NCBI GenBank assembly: GCA_018261895.1
Contig: JAGTRT010000020.1
Span: 22,791-86,790 of the forward strand
Length of the DNA stretch: 64,000 bases
Reading direction: 5' to 3'
Origin: Pseudomonadota bacterium
Lineage (GTDB): Bacteria > Pseudomonadota > Gammaproteobacteria > Burkholderiales > Rhodocyclaceae
Position 1 is the stretch's first letter; every line of letters begins with the position of its first letter. A program made the translations under genes and the position numbers. The notes beneath the pieces are model-generated. The model saw only the letters and a list, made by a program, of their open reading frames with translations, had not been told where the DNA came from and ran no database searches. Shown piece after piece: positions 26,835 to 34,839 of this stretch.

Positions 26835-27680
26835 TTGATCTTGTTTGACGCGCCCCATTCTTCGCCTATTTCCGCTACGGATACAAAGGTCATACCGTTT
26901 TTGAAGTGGGCAGGTGGAAAGCGTTGGCTAGCCTCCGATCTGGTAAAAAAAATCGGGCAGCCTGTTGGACGTTATATCGAGCCTTTTTTAGGTGGTGGCG
27001 CAATATTCTTTACTCTCAGGCCAAAAAGTGCACTATTAGGTGACCTCAATACAGAGCTTGTCGACACCTATAGGGCTATTCAGAAAAACTGGCGAGGTAT
27101 TAAAAGTAGGTTGGAGCGGCACCAAGAACTACATACTAAAGACTATTATTATACAGTTCGCTCCACTACTCCTAAGAATGCGCTTGATAGAGCTGCGCGG
27201 TTTATCTATCTAAACCGAACTTGCTGGAATGGGCTATACAGAGTAAATCTTAGTGGTGTATTCAACGTACCTATTGGCACCAAAAATACCGTATTGCTGG
27301 ATACTGATGATTTTGAAACCATTTCCCATTTACTTGAATCAGCAAAAATACAAGCAGGTGATTTTGAATCACTAATTGACCAAGCAATTGAAGGGGATGT
27401 GGTGTTTGCTGACCCACCGTACACCGTACGGCATAAATTTAATGGGTTCGTTAAATACAATGAAAGCCTATTCTCTTGGGACGACCAAGTTCGTCTTCGA
27501 AATTCACTGCTGCGTGCGATGAATCGGGGAGCAAAGATTTTCGTAACTAACGCTGACCACGAAAGTATCCGAGTACTTTACGGAGATGAATTTGAGCTAA
27601 CAGGTATTGAACGTTACAGCTCGATTAGTGGAAAATCGAGCACCAGAGGTAAATATCCTGAGCTAGTTATTACAGGGTAG
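26835..27680 (+). CDS. Dam-type DNA adenine N6-methyltransferase (class D12)
   Basis: A 281-residue methyltransferase of the D12 class. FLKWAGGKRWL near residue 22 is the SAM-binding motif I, EPFLGGGAIFF follows, FIYLNRTCWNGLYRVNLSG-like residues match Dam, and VVFADPPYTV carries the catalytic DPPY. GATC is the usual target of close relatives, but the target here is inferred. The start codon is a TTG (26835, or 26841 in the same frame); no ATG precedes motif I. No restriction enzyme is adjacent, so it may be an orphan modification enzyme or part of a multi-gene defence unit. Confidence 0.88.
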   Translation: MILFDAPHSSPISATDTKVIPFLKWAGGKRWLASDLVKKIGQPVGRYIEPFLGGGAIFFTLRPKSALLGDLNTELVDTYRAIQKNWRGIKSRLERHQELHTKDYYYTVRSTTPKNALDRAARFIYLNRTCWNGLYRVNLSGVFNVPIGTKNTVLLDTDDFETISHLLESAKIQAGDFESLIDQAIEGDVVFADPPYTVRHKFNGFVKYNESLFSWDDQVRLRNSLLRAMNRGAKIFVTNADHESIRVLYGDEFELTGIERYSSISGKSSTRGKYPELVITG

Positions 27681-27773
27681 AACCATATTCTGAATAGCGT
27701 TAGCACACAACTTTGATGCACCCAAAGACTACAATTTGCACGAAGTTAGATTTGTCATATTAATAGGCTGAAT

Positions 27774-28346
27774 ATGCGTGATTGGCTAGGTAGAATCCCA
27801 ATAATTGGACCTGCATTCACATGCACACTCCGTGATCACATTTCTGCTGTTGCAGATTTTTCGATCACTGTGGCATTTTCAAGCATAACATTTTGGCTAT
27901 CGGTAATTATCCTTAGCATCTTTGATGTTAACCGCAGTGTCAGCCTAGGTGATTTACTTGGTAGTACAGTTCAAGGTGGGGAACTATTCATATTTTCACT
28001 CGGCATCCTTGGGCCAATTCTAATTATTGTCATGGACGATGCGCGTAAAGCCAAAAATTTTCCATCTGGAAAATGGTTAATGTTCCTATTGGTAGTTTCC
28101 GCGTTGGTATGTGGCAGCCTTTTTGCAATTCTTAAGGCCAATAGCCTTCACGGAGCTAGTGGACTGGGCATAGATAAAAATCAAGCGGTAAGCATATCGT
28201 TCTGGATGGCTAGTGTTGCTTGTGCCCTCCGGTATCTAACGATTGCCTACAATAAATCTCTAAGCCGATTCAGCGCGGAAGATCTTCAAGCAGGGGAACA
28301 GCAATTCAAGAATGCCTTCGCCACTAGGCATGGAAAGGGAAATTGA
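27774..28346 (+). CDS. Unknown membrane protein with four predicted transmembrane segments
   Basis: A 190-residue protein that I do not recognise. Hydrophobic segments lie at about residues 25-47 (FSITVAFSSITFWLSVIILSI), 64-84 (GGELFIFSLGILGPILIIVM), 101-123 (KWLMFLLVVSALVCGSLFAIL) and 137-155 (AVSISFWMASVACALRYLTIA). A short cytosolic tail follows (SAEDLQAGEQQFKNAFATRHGKGN). Its stop overlaps the ATG of the DGQHR gene by one base, so the two are translationally coupled and likely work together. The low-GC codon use matches the methylase gene upstream. Confidence 0.75.
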   Translation: MRDWLGRIPIIGPAFTCTLRDHISAVADFSITVAFSSITFWLSVIILSIFDVNRSVSLGDLLGSTVQGGELFIFSLGILGPILIIVMDDARKAKNFPSGKWLMFLLVVSALVCGSLFAILKANSLHGASGLGIDKNQAVSISFWMASVACALRYLTIAYNKSLSRFSAEDLQAGEQQFKNAFATRHGKGN

Positions 28347-29512
28347 TGCAACAGCGTAGCATTTTGAGAGATCCCTATAAGGTTGAAATCAGGGCACTCC
28401 CTGTTGAGCAGCCACTTGGTACATTTTATATAGCAGCTCTAGACTCAAAGGTGCTGTGTGAAATAACCCACGCAGATGTCCGCAGAATGTATAAAGAGCG
28501 GGATATTGAAACCTATTTAGGAATTCAACGCCCTTTAAATCCGAATCGCGTACAAGAAATTAAGGAGTTTGTAAAAACGTCCGACGCATGTTTTCCGACT
28601 GGCGTTATTCTTGCGGTTAAGGGTCAGTACGCCAACTTTGACGAGAACACCCTGACGCTAACTCTTCGCAATTACGAGGAGGATAGCAATCAAGAGGCAA
28701 ATATTGACCGCATTGAAATTGCTCAGGTTCTAGATGGTCAGCATCGTATCGAAGGACTTCAAGGTTATAACGGAAAGCCTTTTAATGTAAATATTGTTGT
28801 CTTCGTAGACATTGACATTGAAGATCAAGCCTATCTATTTTCAACAGTTAATCTCGCGCAAACGAAGGTTAACAAGAGTCTTGTGTATGATCTTTTCGAA
28901 TATTCAAAGTCTAGAAGCCCCCAAAAAACTGGCCATAACGTTGCTGTTGCATTAGATCAATTGGCAGATTGTCCCTTCCATCATCGCATCAAACGGCTGG
29001 GAGCCTCTACGCCAGGAAGAACTAGCGAACGTCTAACTCAAGCAACTTTTGTTGAATCGCTCCTTCCTTACATTACAAAAAACGCCATTCAAGACCGTGA
29101 TCTCCTGATCAAAGGAAAACACCCGCACCGGGCGAATGATATGGAATCAAGGGAGCTTATCTTTCGAAATATGTTTCTTGATAACAGAGACTTCGAGATT
29201 GCCGACATTATTCTTTATTATTTCGAAGCGATCAGGAATCGTTGGGCAAGCGCATGGGACTCTGATGCAAAAGGTGCTGTGCTCGGGAAAACGAACGGTT
29301 TTAGAGCACTAATGAAGCTGTTGCGGCCAGCGTATTTGCGTCTCGGAAAACCCGGCGATGTGGTACCTCGGGAGGACTTCTTGAAGTTGTTTGAAAAAAG
29401 CTCTCTTAAGGATGAGGATTTCAACATCGACAACTTCAAACCAGGCACTAGCGGCGAATCTGCACTATATAGGACACTGATTGAACAACTTGGGTTGTCT
29501 ACTTTAGCGTAG
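28346..29512 (+). CDS. DGQHR-domain protein
   Basis: A protein of 388 residues from ATG 28346. The signature VLDGQHRIEGL lies near residue 130, followed by FVDIDIEDQAYLFSTVNLAQTKVNKS. DGQHR domains occur in DndB, the DNA-binding regulator of phosphorothioate modification, and in other proteins tied to DNA modification; the core resembles ParB-type nucleotide-binding folds. No dndCDE genes are nearby. The start overlaps the membrane-protein stop (TGATG). Linkage to a Dam-type methylase suggests a role in DNA modification or defence, which is inference. Confidence 0.82.
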   Translation: MQQRSILRDPYKVEIRALPVEQPLGTFYIAALDSKVLCEITHADVRRMYKERDIETYLGIQRPLNPNRVQEIKEFVKTSDACFPTGVILAVKGQYANFDENTLTLTLRNYEEDSNQEANIDRIEIAQVLDGQHRIEGLQGYNGKPFNVNIVVFVDIDIEDQAYLFSTVNLAQTKVNKSLVYDLFEYSKSRSPQKTGHNVAVALDQLADCPFHHRIKRLGASTPGRTSERLTQATFVESLLPYITKNAIQDRDLLIKGKHPHRANDMESRELIFRNMFLDNRDFEIADIILYYFEAIRNRWASAWDSDAKGAVLGKTNGFRALMKLLRPAYLRLGKPGDVVPREDFLKLFEKSSLKDEDFNIDNFKPGTSGESALYRTLIEQLGLSTLA

Positions 29513-29668
29513 CCGCAAATCCGATTTCATTAGTGAGGTGTATTTAACCAATTACCCTATTGGAAGGCCCTCGCCTATGAGCGGCAGGGCCAATTTGTCA
29601 TTCAAAACAGTTCACCGCGGTCGATTTTGTTCTTTTTAGTAGCACGGGTGCCACCAAGCATTAAATCG
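29513..29668. other. Gap between the DGQHR gene and the XRE regulator
   Basis: It separates the cargo module from the rest of the element. It holds a hairpin at 29566-29592 (GGCCCT-CGC/GCG-GC-AGGGCC) without a clear T-run, which may act as a bidirectional terminator between the two converging genes. Confidence 0.4.
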
Positions 29669-29998
29669 TCAAACAAGCCTTTTCAAGAACTGGTCAACGA
29701 TTGCTGCCCGCACATCGGGTTTTACTGCATCTAACCTGAGTAGCAATTTAGCAATCTGATCATCCTCGCAGTACAAGTATGAGAGCGGTACTGCCAGCAC
29801 TTCCGCAATCAGCCTCACCGTCGGCAGGGGTGGCTCATGGACACCAAGCTCATACCGACTGATCCGGGCCCTAGCGCTGGATTCGTCAATCCCAATAGCA
29901 ACACCCAGTTTTTCCTGAGGCCAGCCAAGCTCCTCACGCAACGCACGGATTCTGCGTCCTGTGATGTTCTGAGGAGATGGCTGCTTTGTACGAGACAT
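29669..29998 (-). CDS. XRE family helix-turn-helix transcriptional regulator
   Basis: A 109-residue DNA-binding protein. The HTH domain spans about residues 11-66 (ITGRRIRALREELGWPQEKL, then SARARISRYELG and PTVRLIAEVLAVPLSYLY). The short C-terminal helical tail may mediate dimerisation. It is divergent from a lipoprotein gene across a gap holding a CGTGACAA/TTGTCACG operator-like inverted repeat. It probably controls that gene and itself. Similar regulators often control element maintenance genes. Confidence 0.85.
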   Translation of the reverse strand: MSRTKQPSPQNITGRRIRALREELGWPQEKLGVAIGIDESSARARISRYELGVHEPPLPTVRLIAEVLAVPLSYLYCEDDQIAKLLLRLDAVKPDVRAAIVDQFLKRLV

Positions 29999-30009
29999 GT
30001 TGCGAGTCT

Positions 30010-30037
30010 CGTGACAAAGGCCGCCTGCGTTGTCACG
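30010..30037. promoter_or_regulatory. Operator-like inverted repeat in the XRE/lipoprotein divergent gap
   Basis: CGTGACAA, 12 bases, TTGTCACG: perfect 8-base arms whose starts are 20 bases apart, about two helical turns. Its place immediately upstream of the regulator start suits autoregulation. Confidence 0.65.
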
Positions 30038-30096
30038 TTATTCATTACACTCGCACATCTCAGTTGTACTTCATACTAATGAATTTAGGGCAACCT

Positions 30097-30906
30097 ATGC
30101 AAAAGTCATTGCACCTCCTTTGTGTTACTTGCATCACAACCCTCCTTGTTTCATGTGGTTCAGGCAAAGGGATTGATGCCCGACTCGATGCAACAAAAGG
30201 CTACGATGCAAACTTCAATGCATCTGTAATCAAGGCACTTGAATCCGCTTCGCCACAGCAGCGAGAAATCTTCTTGGGTTTGGTAGAAGGGCTTCCACTG
30301 GAACACTTTCTTGCACGTTACGGCAAAGAGCCCACCGTAAAAGAGGTGGCCAATGGGCAACTGGAGCGGTACATCGCACAACTCCAAGAAGAAATAGCCC
30401 ACCTTGAGTCTCGCATCAATTCTCCCGCCTCAGAATTACAAAGCATTGTGCAAAAGATCTCGGAAGCCAACCGCAAAATGGAAAGCATCAGTGGCGAGGT
30501 AACCGAAATCAAACAGAAAGACTGGGATTCCAGTCACTGCAATAGTTCGGGCTGCGTCAAGAAGTATGCCATTAATGTAAAAATCAACGCCCCGGCTGGG
30601 ATCACCTTCTCAAAACTGCCTTGCACTATAGAAATCAAGCCGCAAGGGGCTACAGCACCATTTACGATTGTAGAGAACTGCGGTGGCCGACCAGGTGGTG
30701 ACTATACTTTTGAAATTGCCGATAAAGAGGCAATCTCATTTGTTAATGCCACAAGCAAGATCGAATTTATCCGATCTGAAGCACGTCAAAAAAACGGTGA
30801 CAGTGAAGAATATGTCATCCCTCGACGCCCCAAAGAAATTGAAGAACTAGATCAGGGCAAATCTCGGCTTGCAACTGCCCAAGCTTCAAAGAAACTTTTC
30901 AATTAA
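30097..30906 (+). CDS. Putative lipoprotein of unknown function
   Basis: A 269-residue protein. The signal peptide MQKSLHLLCVTCITTLLVSC carries a lipobox (LVSC), which decides the start at 30097; the open frame reaches further back. A coiled-coil segment follows (about residues 85-150, QLERYIAQLQEEIAHLESR and EANRKMESISGEVTEIKQK). A beta-rich domain with two nearby Cys (CNSSGC) makes up the rest. No family is recognised. It probably sits in the cell envelope. It is divergent from the XRE regulator and followed by a strong terminator, so it is a single-gene unit. Confidence 0.75.
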   Translation: MQKSLHLLCVTCITTLLVSCGSGKGIDARLDATKGYDANFNASVIKALESASPQQREIFLGLVEGLPLEHFLARYGKEPTVKEVANGQLERYIAQLQEEIAHLESRINSPASELQSIVQKISEANRKMESISGEVTEIKQKDWDSSHCNSSGCVKKYAINVKINAPAGITFSKLPCTIEIKPQGATAPFTIVENCGGRPGGDYTFEIADKEAISFVNATSKIEFIRSEARQKNGDSEEYVIPRRPKEIEELDQGKSRLATAQASKKLFN

Positions 30907-30924
30907 CCAAAACAACTTTCTGTG

Positions 30925-30961
30925 AACGCCCCCTGGAGAAATCCTCGGGGCGTTTTTTTTT
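30925..30961 (+). terminator. Intrinsic terminator of the lipoprotein gene
   Basis: AACGCCCC pairs with GGGGCGTT, followed by a long T-run. Confidence 0.9.
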
Positions 30962-30985
30962 GCCTGTTCATCAAAGGAAACATCA

Positions 30986-31114
30986 ATGCAATTCTGCACC
31001 ACCGATCAGCCATCCCCCTTCAATCTTACTTTCAGGAAAACCCGCCGCAGTCACTTACCCAATTACCCACGCAACAATCCATACATGGAGAACAACCATG
31101 GTCATCGTTTCTGA
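30986..31114 (+). CDS. Possible 42-residue protein
   Basis: ATG 30986 has a good ribosome site (AAAGGAAA). The frame encodes MQFCTTDQPSPFNLTFRKT and continues to a TGA at 31114, overlapping the start of the next gene. The peptide is basic and Asn-rich, with no recognised family. It may be a leader peptide or chance. Confidence 0.3.
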   Translation: MQFCTTDQPSPFNLTFRKTRRSHLPNYPRNNPYMENNHGHRF

Positions 31115-31502
31115 CCAGTCTCAGCTACACGGCATCAGCAATCCCGGCATTCATCATCTGGTAGCCATTCGCCTGCAGCAACTAATTGGCGATGCCAGCA
31201 TTTCCACGGAATTGATCATCGTGGAAACAGGAGATGCCGCTTCCGCCATTGAGCACTCAGCAGGGTTTCCAATTCTGACCAGCCTGTTCGATGACCTGCC
31301 GTATGACCACCCCGACTACACCCCACCTTTTGAAATCATGGAGCAACACCACTATGAGCAATACCGCATCTACGAAATGGTCTTCATTGGCAATGACGAT
31401 GGGGCTGCTACCGCGCTCTTTGTCCCAGACCAAGAAGGCATCGACGCCGATTTGTTGGCTGTGTGTCGATCATGGGCCACGCCAGCCGTGAGTACACCAT
31501 GA
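31098..31502 (+). CDS. Hypothetical protein of the element
   Basis: A 134-residue acidic, soluble protein from ATG 31098 (GGAG nine bases upstream). No family is recognised. It has a hydrophobic patch (LVAIRLQQLI) and a Pro/Asp/Tyr-rich middle (DDLPYDHPDYTPPFEIMEQHH). It is followed by an intrinsic terminator at 31533. Small proteins of this type are common cargo or maintenance genes of integrative elements, but no role can be read. Confidence 0.6.
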   Translation: MVIVSDQSQLHGISNPGIHHLVAIRLQQLIGDASISTELIIVETGDAASAIEHSAGFPILTSLFDDLPYDHPDYTPPFEIMEQHHYEQYRIYEMVFIGNDDGAATALFVPDQEGIDADLLAVCRSWATPAVSTP

Positions 31503-31532
31503 GATTTCGAAACTTAATCGCCCCCCCACCCG

Positions 31533-31568
31533 CCCCCGAAAGGTTCTACCTCTGGGGGTTTCTCTTTT
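31533..31568 (+). terminator. Intrinsic terminator
   Basis: CCCCC...AGGT pairs with ACCT...GGGGG around TCT, then TTTCTCTTTT. It ends the transcript of the 134-residue protein gene. Confidence 0.7.
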
Positions 31569-31579
31569 ATGGAACCTGC

Positions 31580-31777
31580 ATGCCGCAAAACAGTTATCCG
31601 CAACACCCAGTCGTCCTTGAAATGCTATCGGCCCTCGATGAAAGCCAACGCGAACTCTATGAGGAGCGCTCAGCGATTCTTGAATGGGAAGCAGGCCTTG
31701 ACCGCCCCCTTGCCGAGGCAGTGGCAATACTAGAGGTCGTCCGACGAATTGGATGGCCCCCAATCCATCAAAAATAG
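31580..31777 (+). CDS. Hypothetical 65-residue protein
   Basis: Begins MPQNSYPQHPVVLEMLSAL and is mostly helical and acidic (DESQRELYEERSAILEWEAG). The frame is open from 31499, but a terminator hairpin lies in that upstream part, so ATG 31580 is preferred. No family is recognised. Confidence 0.5.
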   Translation: MPQNSYPQHPVVLEMLSALDESQRELYEERSAILEWEAGLDRPLAEAVAILEVVRRIGWPPIHQK

Positions 31778-31833
31778 ATCGCGCCAGCCTGAGCATCTTA
31801 TTCAATAAGCATAACTAAATTATGGAGTTATAC

Positions 31834-32325
31834 ATGCCTGAGAAAGACGTTACACCTGTCGCACCTATGCGAATACTGAAGACCAATTGCTGTCCCAGCC
31901 TGTCCGGGCGCTCGGAACTGACGTATCACATTGGCTGCAATGCCGAAGGCGAAGTTCAATTTCGTGTTGTAGGCAATAGCGGTTCCGGCCAGTTCAATAG
32001 CGACGCCGTTTCATTCAGTCAGATACGAAAGCTGCTCTCTGATTGCCCGGCTGACAAGCCTATGACCTCTACCGTCCTTCGCCCTGCTTTCCGTGGCAAA
32101 AGCAGCAATAGCCCGGCATTCCTGTTCGCAGCACTCAAGGCCGAGTTGATCGTATTACCGGGATCAAACAAGGATTCTGGCTACACGATGGGTGACATAG
32201 AGGTATTCAGGCACGAAATGAATGTCCTGATCGCCAGCACCACCTCAATTGCCAATACATCAGTAGATGAGCCGGCCAAGAAGAAACCTGTTGGTCGCAA
32301 ACCTTCCGGAAGGCCAATCGAATGA
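31834..32325 (+). CDS. Hypothetical protein of the element
   Basis: A 163-residue protein from ATG 31834, chosen over ATG 31822 because GGAG is correctly spaced before it. It has two Cys-rich phrases (KTNCCPSLSGRSEL, HIGCNAEGEV) and a basic C-terminus (KKKPVGRKPSGRPIE) that may bind nucleic acid. No family is recognised. The stop overlaps the next small gene (ATGA), indicating translational coupling to a membrane peptide. Confidence 0.6.
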   Translation: MPEKDVTPVAPMRILKTNCCPSLSGRSELTYHIGCNAEGEVQFRVVGNSGSGQFNSDAVSFSQIRKLLSDCPADKPMTSTVLRPAFRGKSSNSPAFLFAALKAELIVLPGSNKDSGYTMGDIEVFRHEMNVLIASTTSIANTSVDEPAKKKPVGRKPSGRPIE

Positions 32326-32489
32326 CGTTGATGGTTGCAACCCTGCTGTGCTTCATCGTGCTGCTTTGCATCGGCACATTTAAAACGTTACTTGCCATCG
32401 TAGCCTTGGCTGCTTTGGCGCTTATCTCCCCGTTCGTATTCATTGGCCTGCTTGCGGTACTGGCCATCGTATTCATTCTCACCAAGTAA
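32322..32489 (+). CDS. Small hydrophobic membrane protein, 55 residues
   Basis: Starts MTLMVATLLCFIVLLCIG and ends VLAIVFILTK. Two hydrophobic segments fill nearly the whole protein. It overlaps the preceding gene by 4 bases and is followed at once by another small gene with its own ribosome site. The function is unknown; candidates include a toxin-like or membrane-anchoring peptide. Confidence 0.55.
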   Translation: MTLMVATLLCFIVLLCIGTFKTLLAIVALAALALISPFVFIGLLAVLAIVFILTK

Positions 32490-32500
32490 GGAGTATCACC

Positions 32501-32608
32501 ATGCAAGACCTCTATATCTGCCAAGCCATCGATACCATTTCGATGTGGGATCAAGACAGCAGTTTTTCTTGTATCGCATCATTGGCAGCACTGCGTTACC
32601 GGGATTGA
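32501..32608 (+). CDS. Small protein, 35 residues
   Basis: Encodes MQDLYICQAIDTISMWDQDS and ends ALRYRD. It has a strong ribosome site (AAGGAG) eight bases upstream and follows the membrane peptide by 11 bases. No family is recognised. The Shine-Dalgarno and spacing are the only support. Confidence 0.45.
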   Translation: MQDLYICQAIDTISMWDQDSSFSCIASLAALRYRD

Positions 32609-32815
32609 AATCCCAGTTGTACCCCGCTCGGCCATTCACAGCGCCGACACAGAAGCACCTCGCCTGAACATCGCAGGCAAATCCCCTTAGCGGTACTATC
32701 CGCAGCCCCATCCCTGATTTCGACTGACATCTAACCTGTCGGCCCACTAGCCGAGGTTTTTGCACGTCTGTTGATTCAGGGATAGGCGCTGCCGGAATTT
32801 TTTTGGAGTATCTCT

Positions 32816-33175
32816 ATGGGTAAGTCATGGCTGCAAGCATATAGCCAACGCACGAATTGTTTCTTAGACATTGGGGAGCCGCTGCCATATTGGCAGCCAC
32901 CAGCGTATTTGCCGCCACATCTGCAACGCGGTCGGAATCCGATGTGGCACAAGGCGTTGGATGTTGCGGATTCAGTCCCCCCCACCCCGCCACCGGCGCC
33001 AGGGAATCTCCTCACACCGCATCCGCAACATTGCCGCAACGCCGAAAGCCATGCCAGCCATCAAGGTTGCGGCGTGACGGATCGTGGAGGGTCGATGGTA
33101 AATATCAGTCTTGACCTGACGGAATCAATACCCGTAGAATTTCTGCGCGATGTTCCTGATGTAACCGGGTACTGA
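32816..33175 (+). CDS. Hypothetical protein of the element
   Basis: A 119-residue protein with GGAG eight bases before the ATG. It is rich in Pro, His and Cys (YWQPPAYLPPHLQ; PHPQHCRNAESHASHQGCG), which may be a metal-binding or disordered region. The C-terminus is ordinary (MVNISLDLTESIPVEFLRDV). No family is recognised, and the composition leaves some doubt that it is coding. Confidence 0.45.
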   Translation: MGKSWLQAYSQRTNCFLDIGEPLPYWQPPAYLPPHLQRGRNPMWHKALDVADSVPPTPPPAPGNLLTPHPQHCRNAESHASHQGCGVTDRGGSMVNISLDLTESIPVEFLRDVPDVTGY

Positions 33176-33429
33176 CTCCCATCCTCCCGGTTGCGAACAT
33201 CTGTCAATGGGATGATATTCAGGCAGCAGTCTGAATGTCGTAAGCCTACGTGGAATCTCTCCACTGTACTGAACGCCACCGTCTCGCAGGCAGTGGGGCT
33301 GTACCTAGGCTTAGCTACGTGACACCCCTCTCGATCTGGGTACCCGCGACGGAAAGCCAAGGCTTGTTCGCGACCTCTGCTTGCAATTCCGTAGCGGACA
33401 CCATACTTTAATCGAGAAAGGTGGTGCCT
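33176..33429. other. Gap before the DUF3631-like gene
   Basis: About 250 bases with no supported gene. It may be the decayed front part of the DUF3631 gene or a leader; neither reading is supported by an open frame. Confidence 0.3.
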
Positions 33430-34839
33430 ATGGCGGCCCCTAATCCAAAGATTTCTCCTCAAGCTGTTGCCGAGGTCAATACCCCACTGTTGCCCAAAGT
33501 AATGCCGTCTCAGGATGCTGTAGATCCTGCCGCCTTGCTAAGCGCAATTCTGGCAACCATTCTCCAACACGTAATCATCGATCTGGCCCAAGCGGTCGCC
33601 GTGACATTATGGATTGCGATGACATGGTTCATGCCGTGCATCAACGTTGCTCCTTTGCTGGTTATCACCGCACCAGAACGCGCTTGCGGTAAATCGCAAC
33701 TCTTGTCGATCGCCCTGCGCTTAGTGTTCAGGGGAATCTCAGCGTCCAACGCATCTGCGCCTTTTCTATTTCGTGCTCTTGAAGCATGGCAGCCAACCCT
33801 CTTGATCGATGAGGCTGACACCTTCATTCGTGAGAATGCGGAAATCAAAGGGATGCTCAATGCAGGGCATACCCGCGAAAGCGCTTATGTCGGGCGTGCC
33901 ACAGCAAAAGATGGTGACTTTGAGCCAGTGCTGTTCTGTGTCTGGGGAGCAAAGGTGCTTGCGGGCATTGCCCTCGAAAAGCATCTCCCAGACGCTACGA
34001 TGAGTCGAAGCATCATTGCCTCAATGCGTCGCAAGTTGCCCTCCGAAACGATCGTGCGCATTCGTCATGCGGACAAAAGCACGTTTGATGTGCTGGCATC
34101 TCAACTGGCACGATTTGCTGCGGACTACTCCGAACAAGTCGCCAACGCACGCCCAGTGGTTCCAGATGCGCTTGGTGACCGAGCTCAGGACAACTGGGAG
34201 CCTCTGTTGGCAATTGCAGCATGTGCCGGAGAAGCATGGTTTGAAAAAGCGACCGCTGCAGCACTGGAACTCTCGAAGACGACCGATGAATCCGTAAGTG
34301 CCGGTAATGAACTACTTACCGATATACATGCTGTCTTTAGCTCGCGCAAAAACCCCAAGATCAGTTCGGCAGATTTAATCGATGCACTTGTTGCCGATAC
34401 TGAGAGTCCGTGGGCTACCTACAACCGTGGTCGACCTCTAACACCGCGCCAGTTGAGCAAGATGCTAAGCGGATACGGAATCAAATCTAAGACTGTCCGT
34501 ATGGGGCCTTACGATACGCCCAAGGGGTATGAACAAAATCAGTTTTCCGATGCCTTTGCACGGTATCTAACTCCAGCCAGGCCTGATTCATCTGAAGCAG
34601 CACATACCGCGAAGTCTCCTTCCGCAGCGGATGATGTCTGCAACGCGTCAGTGCCTTCTGAAGATGGATCATCGCATTCGGCAACGCCTGTCGACTCGAC
34701 GACGGAAGTACCCACGCCACCCCCTGCCAAGGTCAGCAGCCCTTCGCCACAAAACACGAAGCTATGGGACGAGGTTAAGGACAGTTGCCAGGAAAAGCCA
34801 ATTCTGCCGTTCGATCAACGTCCCGACTCCGACTTCTGA
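33430..34839 (+). CDS. DUF3631-like P-loop ATPase
   Basis: A 469-residue protein from ATG 33430 (GAGAAAGG eight bases upstream). The Walker A-like motif is TAPERACGKSQLL and Walker B is TLLIDEADTF, followed by LNAGHTRESAYVGR and a sensor-like segment. The C-terminal part (SADLIDALVADTESPWATYNRG, then LTPRQLSKMLSGYGIKSKTVR) is a winged-helix-like domain. This matches DUF3631 proteins, often the helicase/primase-like component of plasmids and integrative elements. The N-terminal primase part of longer relatives is missing. A Ser/Pro-rich tail ends the protein. Its likely role is replication or maintenance of the excised element. Confidence 0.75.
   Translation: MAAPNPKISPQAVAEVNTPLLPKVMPSQDAVDPAALLSAILATILQHVIIDLAQAVAVTLWIAMTWFMPCINVAPLLVITAPERACGKSQLLSIALRLVFRGISASNASAPFLFRALEAWQPTLLIDEADTFIRENAEIKGMLNAGHTRESAYVGRATAKDGDFEPVLFCVWGAKVLAGIALEKHLPDATMSRSIIASMRRKLPSETIVRIRHADKSTFDVLASQLARFAADYSEQVANARPVVPDALGDRAQDNWEPLLAIAACAGEAWFEKATAAALELSKTTDESVSAGNELLTDIHAVFSSRKNPKISSADLIDALVADTESPWATYNRGRPLTPRQLSKMLSGYGIKSKTVRMGPYDTPKGYEQNQFSDAFARYLTPARPDSSEAAHTAKSPSAADDVCNASVPSEDGSSHSATPVDSTTEVPTPPPAKVSSPSPQNTKLWDEVKDSCQEKPILPFDQRPDSDF

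Noticed and set aside
31499..31579. Earlier start (31499) for the 65-residue protein
   Set aside because: It would place an intrinsic terminator inside the gene. The later ATG is more sensible.
33061..33462. 133-codon minus-strand frame before the DUF3631-like gene
   Set aside because: No ribosome site, no recognisable motif, odd composition, and it overlaps the start of a supported gene.
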